Shown: positions 22,700 to 30,100 of the stretch, piece by piece
Numbering within the stretch: the first letter of the stretch is position 1
Layout: every line of letters begins with the position of its first letter
Origin: a virus
Direction: 5' to 3' (one strand)
Virus record (IMG/VR): IMGVR_UViG_3300046804_003546
Coordinates: 1-32,336 of that record
Length of the DNA: 32,336 nt
The notes under the pieces: generated by a model
What the model saw: the letters and a program-made list of their open reading frames with translations, nothing else
Databases searched by the model: none
Told to the model about the DNA's origin: nothing
Translations under genes and position numbers: made by a program

Positions 22700-23608
22700 A
22701 TGGAGGTCATGAGAGTTCCACCCTATCCTATCACAACTACTTGGACATTACCTATACCTAACTATACGTATATCCAGTATGTTGAGGATTTGGTGGACCA
22801 CTCAGTAGAAGAAACGGAAGTTACATCAGATGCTAACGGCATTGTAGAATATGTGCTTCCACTATCTAAAGTTCAATACGATAGAAAATTTTATATTAAG
22901 TTTTATGACTCAGAGCACGAACACACACTTTATGAAGAAAACTTAGATATCATTAGGCCATATGTTAATGCCAATAAATTAGCAACAACTGCATCAGATG
23001 TCGCAGAATATAGAATGCTTGAGTTAGTTTCAAGATCTATTATTGATACAATTATTCCAAATGGATTTTACAACCATAAACAAATTGTTCAAACAGTAGG
23101 ACAGGGTACAGATTATTTTCCATTATGGTATGACACAAATAAAGTTTTAAAGGTGTGGGAAAATAACGTATTAGTTTATGATGTAGATAATCCATCAGAA
23201 AATATATATGACTTTGTAATTACATTAGATAACTCTGCAGTTCAAAAAGTAATACTAGATAGATATAACAGAGCAGAACAAACACCACCTAATCTTTTAT
23301 CAGCCAGAGGAGACCTTGGATATTATGGTTTTGATGCAATTGGTTTTCCAGCAGGGTATGACTATACATTTATTTTAGATACAGGATATAAGACTATTCC
23401 TACAGATGTTGAGTATGCAACGCAGACACTAATGGAAGATATTAAATGCGGTAAGTTAGATTACTATAAGAGATTTATAACAGGATATAACACAGATCAG
23501 TTTAGAATTCAGTTTGATAAGGCCATGTTTGAAGGGACTGGCAATCTTCTTGTTGACAAGATTTTGGATAAGTATGCAAATACAATCCTTAAGCCAGGGA
23601 TAATTTAA
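22700..23608 (+). CDS. Head-tail connector (neck) protein
   Basis: 302 residues, no enzymatic motif. An N-terminal beta region (TTTWTLPIPNYTYIQYVEDL) with an Ig-like look precedes a helical part (VAEYRMLELVSRSIIDTIIP) and a long C-terminal mixed region ending GTGNLLVDKILDKYANTI. The middle helical pattern followed by a beta-strand block is reminiscent of head-completion adaptors, and the position directly after the capsid genes supports this. The start is ATG 22700; ATG 22709 is possible but its GGAGG would be too close. The stop overlaps the next start (TAATG). Confidence 0.6.
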   Translation: MEVMRVPPYPITTTWTLPIPNYTYIQYVEDLVDHSVEETEVTSDANGIVEYVLPLSKVQYDRKFYIKFYDSEHEHTLYEENLDIIRPYVNANKLATTASDVAEYRMLELVSRSIIDTIIPNGFYNHKQIVQTVGQGTDYFPLWYDTNKVLKVWENNVLVYDVDNPSENIYDFVITLDNSAVQKVILDRYNRAEQTPPNLLSARGDLGYYGFDAIGFPAGYDYTFILDTGYKTIPTDVEYATQTLMEDIKCGKLDYYKRFITGYNTDQFRIQFDKAMFEGTGNLLVDKILDKYANTILKPGII

Positions 23609-24054
23609 TGATATGCGAAGCAACAGACTTCATGTTTCCAATGCAAGGATCCGTCTATTATCCAATAGTTGATCAAGGAGACTACGGAGCAATTAAAAAA
23701 AGATGGGTATTGGATAAAACATTTGCATGCGTATTTTCTTCTGGGGGAACAGCATTTAAAGAAGAAGTTCAGCCAAATGTAAATATAACACAAAACACTG
23801 TTCTTATAGGTAGAATTAAAACAGATATAAGAATATCATCTCTTGATAGCAAAAACTCTTTAACAAATATACTTGTAACAGATATTAAAGATAAAGATGG
23901 AAATCTGGTTTATATGGAAACATCTGGTCCAAGAGCAGGCAAAGGTACATTGTTTGAAATTGCAACCTATGAACCATTTGTTGGTCCTTTTGGTACAGTT
24001 GAGTTTTATCGTGCAGTTATAAGAAGATCTGAAAATCAGGCTGGTGACTTATGA
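23608..24054 (+). CDS. Head closure (stopper) protein
   Basis: 148 residues, mostly predicted beta strands (QGSVYYPIVDQGDYGAIKK, then NTVLIGRIKTDIRISS, then VEFYRAVIRR). Size, composition and place as the second gene after the capsid block fit a head-closure protein that plugs the portal-adaptor channel. No family motif is certain. It overlaps the following gene by 4 nt (ATGA), so the two are probably made together. Confidence 0.55.
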   Translation: MICEATDFMFPMQGSVYYPIVDQGDYGAIKKRWVLDKTFACVFSSGGTAFKEEVQPNVNITQNTVLIGRIKTDIRISSLDSKNSLTNILVTDIKDKDGNLVYMETSGPRAGKGTLFEIATYEPFVGPFGTVEFYRAVIRRSENQAGDL

Positions 24055-24725
24055 TAACAAAGTTTAACTCTAATCAATTTAAAAATGATATGACTAATAT
24101 AATTAATTATTCAATAGGATTTTTAGAAGGAGTTCAAAAAGGTAAAACTGAATTTTTAAAAAATGTAGGAATGCAAACTGTTGATCTAATGAAAGAATTT
24201 ATAGATTCGAATGCAAGAATTAATCCACAGATGTTGCACCACATATATGAATGGAATATGACTGGAAGTCCACAGGCACGACTATATGATATTTCTTATA
24301 CAACAAGTAACCTAGGTTTATCATTTAAATCATCTTTTAGTCAGTCAACATCAATTAAAAATGGATCAAGAGTTCCGTTTTATGATAAAGCAAGAATTAT
24401 GGAACAAGGAATTCCAGTTACAATTAGACCAAAATTTGCACAGGTTTTGGCATTTGATGATAATGGAGAACAGGTTTTTACACGAGGCCCAGTAGAAGTG
24501 CTTAACCCTGGAGGAACAGAAGTTGAAGGAGGATTTGAAAGAGTGTTTGATATGTTTTTTAATACATACTTTTCTCAAGCATTTTTAAGAACAAGTGGTA
24601 TTGCAAAGTATCTTGAAGATCCAAAGGTTTATAAAAAGAATTTGCCAGCAGGTAAAAAGATGGGTAAGGCAAAAGGTGTCTCAACTGGATATCGCTGGAT
24701 TGCTAATGCAGGGGTGATTGCATAA
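24051..24725 (+). CDS. Neck / tail-completion protein
   Basis: 224 residues. A long helical N-terminal part (NYSIGFLEGVQKGKTEFLKN) leads to a beta region containing GSRVPFYDKARIMEQGIPVT, which resembles the 'E-x-G' strand of HK97 gp10-like neck proteins, then a Lys-rich C-terminus. In comparable phages the protein in this slot joins the head to the tail. Assigned mainly by order between stopper and tail-terminator candidates. The stop and the next start share a base. Confidence 0.55.
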   Translation: MITKFNSNQFKNDMTNIINYSIGFLEGVQKGKTEFLKNVGMQTVDLMKEFIDSNARINPQMLHHIYEWNMTGSPQARLYDISYTTSNLGLSFKSSFSQSTSIKNGSRVPFYDKARIMEQGIPVTIRPKFAQVLAFDDNGEQVFTRGPVEVLNPGGTEVEGGFERVFDMFFNTYFSQAFLRTSGIAKYLEDPKVYKKNLPAGKKMGKAKGVSTGYRWIANAGVIA

Positions 24726-25300
24726 TGGCTCTTATTCATCATCCACCAACAATTATAAATAAATATCTTGCATCAAAAATAAATCCTAGTTTTGAATTAG
24801 ATACACAGGACTTAGTTTTAAGAGATGAAAATGGAAACATCGTTTCGGTAACACCTGGAACAATAGGAACAACCTATTTTTTCCCAACACTTCCAACAGA
24901 TATTGAAAACTTAACTACGACATTTCCACAAAGTAATGAGGTTTTTGCCGTATATGACAGAATGTTTAGAATGAGAAGAATGGCATTTCCACATATTAAA
25001 TGCGAACAACTCCTATATTATTTTTATGCTGTAGGTGAAAATGCAACTACAAAGATGGTAATAACCCAGCAACAGATAAGCGACCTTCTTGATAGGGCTG
25101 ATGAGTCAGCACAGGAGATAAACGAGTGGGCAAAGGCAAACGAGGACCTGTGGTCTGACGAGTCTAAACCACTATTTTTTCATAGTTTTAAGATTTATCA
25201 ATTAGAAGAAACCAGAGATATTGTCGATTTTGGCACAGCCCGAACTTATGCGGGAAATAAAATCATCATAGACTATGACTGGCATCCAGTAAACCCATAA
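24725..25300 (+). CDS. Tail terminator-like protein
   Basis: 191 residues: N-terminal IINKYLASKINPSFELDTQD, a beta region, a CEQLLYYFYAVGE segment, then an acidic helix (about 110-145; SDLLDRADESAQEINEWAKA) and a final strand pair. It is the last gene before the tail tube, the usual place of the tail terminator that caps the tube and joins it to the neck. I see no diagnostic motif, so the call rests on synteny. Confidence 0.55.
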   Translation: MALIHHPPTIINKYLASKINPSFELDTQDLVLRDENGNIVSVTPGTIGTTYFFPTLPTDIENLTTTFPQSNEVFAVYDRMFRMRRMAFPHIKCEQLLYYFYAVGENATTKMVITQQQISDLLDRADESAQEINEWAKANEDLWSDESKPLFFHSFKIYQLEETRDIVDFGTARTYAGNKIIIDYDWHPVNP

Positions 25301-25311
25301 TAAATGGACTG

Positions 25312-25317
25312 TATAAT
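25312..25317 (+). promoter_or_regulatory. -10 box (TATAAT) of the tail tube gene
   Basis: A consensus TATAAT preceded directly by TG, 48 nt upstream of the ATG at 25365. The 64-nt gap also holds GAGGTG at 25354-25359 as ribosome-binding site. No -35 box at proper distance. Confidence 0.45.
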
Positions 25318-25364
25318 TAAGGTGAGGAAACAAGCCCTTTTATTAAAAGAAAGAGGTGAAATAT

Positions 25365-26021
25365 ATGGCATACAGCCGTGGTTCAAGTAGTAACATTATC
25401 GTGGGTGCAGCAGCACTTTTTACACATAATGCAGGCCCAATCGGATACGATTCAGAAACTGGCAAGATTACTGATCTTCAAGCAGCATCAGATCTTCCAA
25501 CAATGGTAGCATCCACAACTTCCTATAAGGATACTTTGTCAAACAATTCAGAGTATAAGAATATAGGATACACATCAAATGGTTTGGAAATCGCATTTCA
25601 GCCAGACTTTGGTGATGTAGCAGTAGATCAACTTCTCGACGTTGCTCGTCTTTTCAAGCAAGGTATGACAGTTAATCTAAATACATCTTTCGCAGAAGCA
25701 ACACTAGAAAACCTTCTAGTAGCAATTGCAGGAAGCACAAACGATTTGCCAGGAGAAGTTGATGGTGTTAACGCACTTAAGATGTCTGCTGGAGATATCG
25801 GAGACGTTCCACTAGAGCGTGGTATCGTTGCAGTAGGACCAGGTTCTGGTTCTTCTCTAGATCCAAAGGAAAGAATCTATGTTGCATATCGTGCACTCTC
25901 AATTGAGAATGTTACAGTATCTGCAAAGCGTGATGAAGCAACAATGTTTGACGTTTCATTCCGCCTTCTTCCAAATGACAATGCTTCATATGGTAAGATC
26001 GTAGATCGTTCACTAGCATAA
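25365..26021 (+). CDS. Major tail tube protein
   Basis: 218 residues. Start at ATG 25365 (MAYSRGSSSNIIVGAAALF), with GAGGTG six nt upstream; a GTG at 25356 lies inside that site and is rejected. The protein is rich in short strands, with GLEIAFQPDFGDVAVDQLLD and a long loop before VTVSAKRDEATMFDVSFRLL, as in siphovirus tube subunits. Its position before two tail chaperones and the tape measure protein is diagnostic. Codons tend toward C-ending forms, as in the capsid gene, fitting high expression. It is the only tube-like gene and no sheath gene is present. A strong terminator follows. Confidence 0.85.
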   Translation: MAYSRGSSSNIIVGAAALFTHNAGPIGYDSETGKITDLQAASDLPTMVASTTSYKDTLSNNSEYKNIGYTSNGLEIAFQPDFGDVAVDQLLDVARLFKQGMTVNLNTSFAEATLENLLVAIAGSTNDLPGEVDGVNALKMSAGDIGDVPLERGIVAVGPGSGSSLDPKERIYVAYRALSIENVTVSAKRDEATMFDVSFRLLPNDNASYGKIVDRSLA

Positions 26022-26041
26022 TACAACTTAATAATACAGTT

Positions 26042-26070
26042 GGCCCAATCCCTTCGGGGGTTGGGTCTTT
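26042..26070 (+). terminator. Rho-independent terminator with UUCG tetraloop
   Basis: GGCCCAATCCC pairs with GGGGTTGGGTC (11 bp, two G-U pairs) closed by C-TTCG-G, a very stable tetraloop, and is followed by TTT then CTGTTT. It ends the tail tube transcript and lies 5 nt upstream of the next promoter. Confidence 0.9.
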
Positions 26071-26075
26071 CTGTT

Positions 26076-26084
26076 TGGTATACT
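26076..26084 (+). promoter_or_regulatory. Leaderless promoter of the long tail chaperone
   Basis: TGGTATACT, identical to the word at 17507, ends 6 nt before the ATG at 26091. The -35 position lies inside the terminator stem, so no -35 contact is possible. No Shine-Dalgarno sequence is present. Confidence 0.6.
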
Positions 26085-26090
26085 TATATA

Positions 26091-26768
26091 ATGGCAACAA
26101 AAGTTTATAATACCAAAAAAATATCATTAATAGATGACAGAGTAATAACTGCTGCACCCTTAAAAATAAAATATCTTAGAGAATTTTTAGAGGTTTTTGA
26201 AACAATTAAAGAGGCAAAAACAGATGATGAATCTATATCTGTACTGGCTCATTGTGCACTTATTGCAATGCAACAGTATTGTCCATCAATTAAAACAATA
26301 GAAGATTTAGAAGATAGCCTAGACTTACCCACAATATATGAGGTTATTGATATAGCAGCAGGGATTAAGATTAATCAAAAATCTGAAGAAACAGTTAAAA
26401 GCCAAGCCGTAGATAGTGGTTCAACATGGGAAACTTTAGATTTGGCAAAACTAGAATCAGAGGTTTTTCTGCTCGGAATATGGAAAGACTATGATCAATT
26501 AGAGTCATCAATGTCTATGCAAGAGTTAACAGCAACCCTACAAATAAAAAGAGAATTAGATTATAATGATAAAAAGTTTTCCGCTGCTATGCAAGGCGTA
26601 GATTTAGACAAAAACTCTGGAACAGGTAATGAATGGGAAGACATGAAGGCTAGAGTGTTTAGTAAAGGTGCAACAACAGATGGAAGAGATATTCTGGCTT
26701 TACAAGGCAGCAATGCTGAAAAGGCTGGTTTTGGAATAGGCATGGGGCTTGATTACGAAGTTTATTAA
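26091..26768 (+). CDS. Tail assembly chaperone, long form (G-T type)
   Basis: 225 residues; start at ATG 26091 because the leaderless promoter ends 6 nt before it, while a start at 26040 would lie in the terminator. Residues 1-100 match the short chaperone at 26827 (PLKI-x2-LR-F, IAMQQY-P, NLDLPT-like SLDLPTIYEV, A-GIK-I). Residues 115-225 are an extra domain (SEVFLLGIWKDYDQLESSMS, then KKFSAAMQGVDLD) resembling the T part of frameshifted G-T chaperones in siphoviruses. It binds the tape measure protein during tail assembly. Normally G-T is made by a -1 frameshift from G; here it is a separate, continuous gene placed before G. Confidence 0.8.
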   Translation: MATKVYNTKKISLIDDRVITAAPLKIKYLREFLEVFETIKEAKTDDESISVLAHCALIAMQQYCPSIKTIEDLEDSLDLPTIYEVIDIAAGIKINQKSEETVKSQAVDSGSTWETLDLAKLESEVFLLGIWKDYDQLESSMSMQELTATLQIKRELDYNDKKFSAAMQGVDLDKNSGTGNEWEDMKARVFSKGATTDGRDILALQGSNAEKAGFGIGMGLDYEVY

Positions 26769-26791
26769 TGATAAAAAATAAGCCCACGCTA

Positions 26792-26800
26792 TGGTATAAT
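26792..26800 (+). promoter_or_regulatory. Extended -10 promoter of the short chaperone and tape measure gene
   Basis: TGGTATAAT in the 58-nt gap 26769-26826, followed by AAGGAGG (26815-26821) and the ATG at 26827. The leader is about 20 nt, so this one is not leaderless. Confidence 0.6.
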
Positions 26801-26826
26801 TAACTAAACCTTATAAGGAGGAATAA

Positions 26827-27150
26827 ATGGCAACTGCCAGTGAAGACAAGACAGTAACACTAATTGATGGCACAAAGATCAAAGTTAGACCATTAAAGAT
26901 ATCTCTACTTCGTCCATTTATGAAGAAGTTTGAGGACATTGCAAAGGTTGCAGAAGACAATGAGAAGTCAATGGATTTGCTCATGGATTGCGTACAGATT
27001 GCAATGCAGCAATACAAGCCAGAATTGGCGGAAGACAAGGAAGCCCTAGAAGAAAATCTAGATCTTCCAACTGTATATAAGATCGTCGAAGAGGCTTCAG
27101 GAATTAAACTTTCTGATGCATCACTAATCGGTAATCTTGTAAATAATTAA
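26827..27150 (+). CDS. Tail assembly chaperone, short form (G type)
   Basis: 107 residues with a strong AAGGAGG site. Homologous to residues 10-100 of the preceding protein: both have VRPLKI/AAPLKI, a helix with IAMQQY, then (N/S)LDLPT and GIK. It ends in its own stop (TAA) without a heptameric slippery sequence near the 3' end, and no long -1 or +1 extension follows, since the tape measure gene starts 18 nt on. Strong ribosome-binding site versus leaderless start of the long form would give more G than G-T, which is the ratio phages normally obtain by frameshifting. Confidence 0.8.
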   Translation: MATASEDKTVTLIDGTKIKVRPLKISLLRPFMKKFEDIAKVAEDNEKSMDLLMDCVQIAMQQYKPELAEDKEALEENLDLPTVYKIVEEASGIKLSDASLIGNLVNN

Positions 27151-27167
27151 ATAAGAGGTGTTGATGG

Positions 27168-30100
27168 ATGGCTGATATTGAATCCAATATTCATGTAAAT
27201 ATTGATACGTCAGATGCTTTAGCAAGTCTAAAACTTCTACAGACTCAAATATCAGCCTTCCACACCCAGATGGCAAAGTCTGGTACTGCAGCAGCAGCAG
27301 TAGCAGCAAATCAAGCAAAAAACTTGATGAACAGCATCAATGCTACGGGACAATTCCAAGCATCGCTGAAAACAGTAACAACAAGTACAGAGCACTTTAC
27401 AGATGCCCTGGAAAGAAATAAATTAACATCCAGAGAATACTTTAGATATACTGGTGCTGCAACAAAGACATTTGGCAAACTTTTCAAGTCTGAATTTGAG
27501 ACAATTAATAAGGTTGCACGAGAGCGTGTAAAGGATATTCAGACTCAGTATATTAAGTTGGGTCGTGGTGCTAATGGTGCACTAGAAGCAATTGCTGTAA
27601 GACCTCTTACGCTAGACATGAAAAATCTTGGCACACAAACTGCCATTGCTGCACAAAGACAACAACTACTTAATCAGTTATTAAAGCAGGGATCTACAAA
27701 CCTTTTAAATTTTGGTAAGAATACTCAGTGGGCAGGCCGTCAGTTGATGGTTGGTTTCACTGTTCCTCTTGCAATGCTTGGATCTACTGCCTCTAAGACA
27801 TTTATGCAACTTGAAGAGCAGGCAATTAGATTTAAGCGTGTATATGGAGAAATGTTTACAAGCCAGGCAGAAACTGATGCAATGGTTAAACAAATTCAAA
27901 AACTTGCACAAGAATATACAAAGTATGGCGTTGCTGTTGAAGATACAATGAAGATGGCTGCAGATGCAGCAGCAATGGGCAAGCAAGGTGCAGAATTAAC
28001 CGCACAGGTTGCAGAAGCAACAAGACTTGCAGTACTTGGCGGAGTAGAACAAACTAAGGCTTTAGAAACAACTATCTCAGTAACAAATGCATTTGGAGTT
28101 GCATCTGATCAACTTGCAAATAAAATTGACTTTCTTAACGCAGTTGAAAACCAAACTGTTGTATCTATTGAAGATTTAACTACAGCAATTCCAAAAGCGG
28201 GACCAGTTGTTAAACAACTTGGTGGTAATGTAGAAGACCTTGCATTCTTCCTAACAGCAATGAAGGAAGGTGGAATCAATGCATCTGAAGGTGCCAATGC
28301 ACTTAAGTCTGGCCTTGCTTCATTAATTAATCCAACTAAAAAAGCCAGTGAAATGCTTGCTGGTATGGGTATTAATATCAAGGGTATTGTTGAAGCAAAT
28401 AAGGGAGACATTAAAGCAACTGTAGTTGGATTTGCTCAAGCACTTGATACACTCGATCCATTAAATCGTGCTCGTGCAATTGAACAACTATTTGGAAAAT
28501 TCCAGTTTTCAAGACTTTCTACATTATTTCAAAACGTAACTGCACAGGGTACACAAGCACAAAGAGTTCTTGCTCTTACACAAGCAACAACAGAAGAACT
28601 TGCGATCCTATCTCAACGAGAATTAGACAAGGTACAAAATACAACAACTTATAAATTTAAAAAGTCAATGGAGGATTTAAAGGTAGCAATTGCTCCAGTT
28701 GGAGAACAGTTCCTAAAAGCATTAACTCCTATTGTTGAGTTTGTAGGAAAAATATTAGATAAGTTTAATAACCTTGGTGAAGGAAGTAAAAAGTTTTTAA
28801 CCATTCTCACAGTTGCAGTTGCTGGAGTTGGACCAGTACTACTTATGACTTTTGGTTTGATTGCTAACGCTGCTGCAAATATTATTAAATTGTTTGCAAG
28901 TATGAAAGCAATGTATAACAAAACTGGCGATACAAGCAAGATTTTGGGAGAGCAAACATCCTATTTAACAAAAGAACAATTAGAAGCATCTGCAGTTGCA
29001 GCATCACTTGATCAGGTCCATGCTCAACTTCAGCAAACATTTACATCTGAGGCTACTGCGGTTGATAGATTAGCACGAGCATATAAGAGAGCAATCGCAG
29101 CACAATTAGGATTTACTGGACCAACAAAGGGCGCTCCAAAAACAAAGGGGCTCAAAAAGTATTCAACAGGAACAACACAAGTTCCAGGAGTCGGAAATAA
29201 AGATACAGTTCCATCAATGCTAACTCCTGGAGAAGCAGTCATTCCTGCACAGGCAGCACAAGACCCATCAAATAGACCAGTTATTGCACATATGGTTGCA
29301 GGTGGAACAGTCCAAGGATTTAATAAGGGAACTACCGAAGTAACAGAGTCAGGTAAAACAAACTTAACACACGTAGGTGGAAAGAGTGATGAAAAACTAA
29401 TTGCAGACATTATAAAAAATAATCCATATATGTCTGATGATCAAAAGGGTAAGTTAAGAGCAATTGAAGCAATTCTAAAATCACAAGGATTGGCTCCAAC
29501 AACAACCACACTTCATAAGTTGGTATTTACTTTCCCAGAAGATTTAAACAAGTCTATGACATCAAAGGACGGTGTTACTCCTAAGAGATTTATAGATGCG
29601 TGGGAAAAATTGGGTCCTGGCAAATGGAGCCCATCTAAACTTGATACAACAATGGCTGGTCCAATGGATCGTGCAATTGTTGACATTATTAAGAAAGATT
29701 TAGCAGATGGAAAAATTAAGGGTATTAACGATAATTATGTTCGTGAAATATTTACAGAGAGACTTCCTAAAGAAAGACCAGACATTGCTAAAAGTGCCGT
29801 ATACCAAGAAGCACAAAAACTATATCAAACATCTACAAAATTTTTGCTTGGAAAGGGATTAGGAACAACTCCTGAAGAAAGCAGAAGAATATTGCAGGAT
29901 GCCGTTGACAAGGGATTTATCAAAGACTTTAGCATAGTTGAAAGAACAAATAAAAAGGGTGTTGTAAAGACAGGTTCTTCTAGCGTAACACTAAATGACG
30001 GAACAGTTGTAAATATGAACAGACTTGGTTCTGGCCATAGAGTAAATATTAGCCAAGATGAAGCAAGCCAAAGAAGAAGTAATGAGGCTGCAAAACGAGC

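Noticed and set aside
27164-27166. ATG 27164 as the tape measure start
   Set aside because: It is followed by TGA after three codons; ATG 27168 opens the long frame.
27120-27167. Programmed frameshift from the short chaperone into a downstream extension
   Set aside because: No slippery heptamer is seen near the stop and the tape measure gene begins 18 nt later; the T-like domain is instead fused in the upstream gene.
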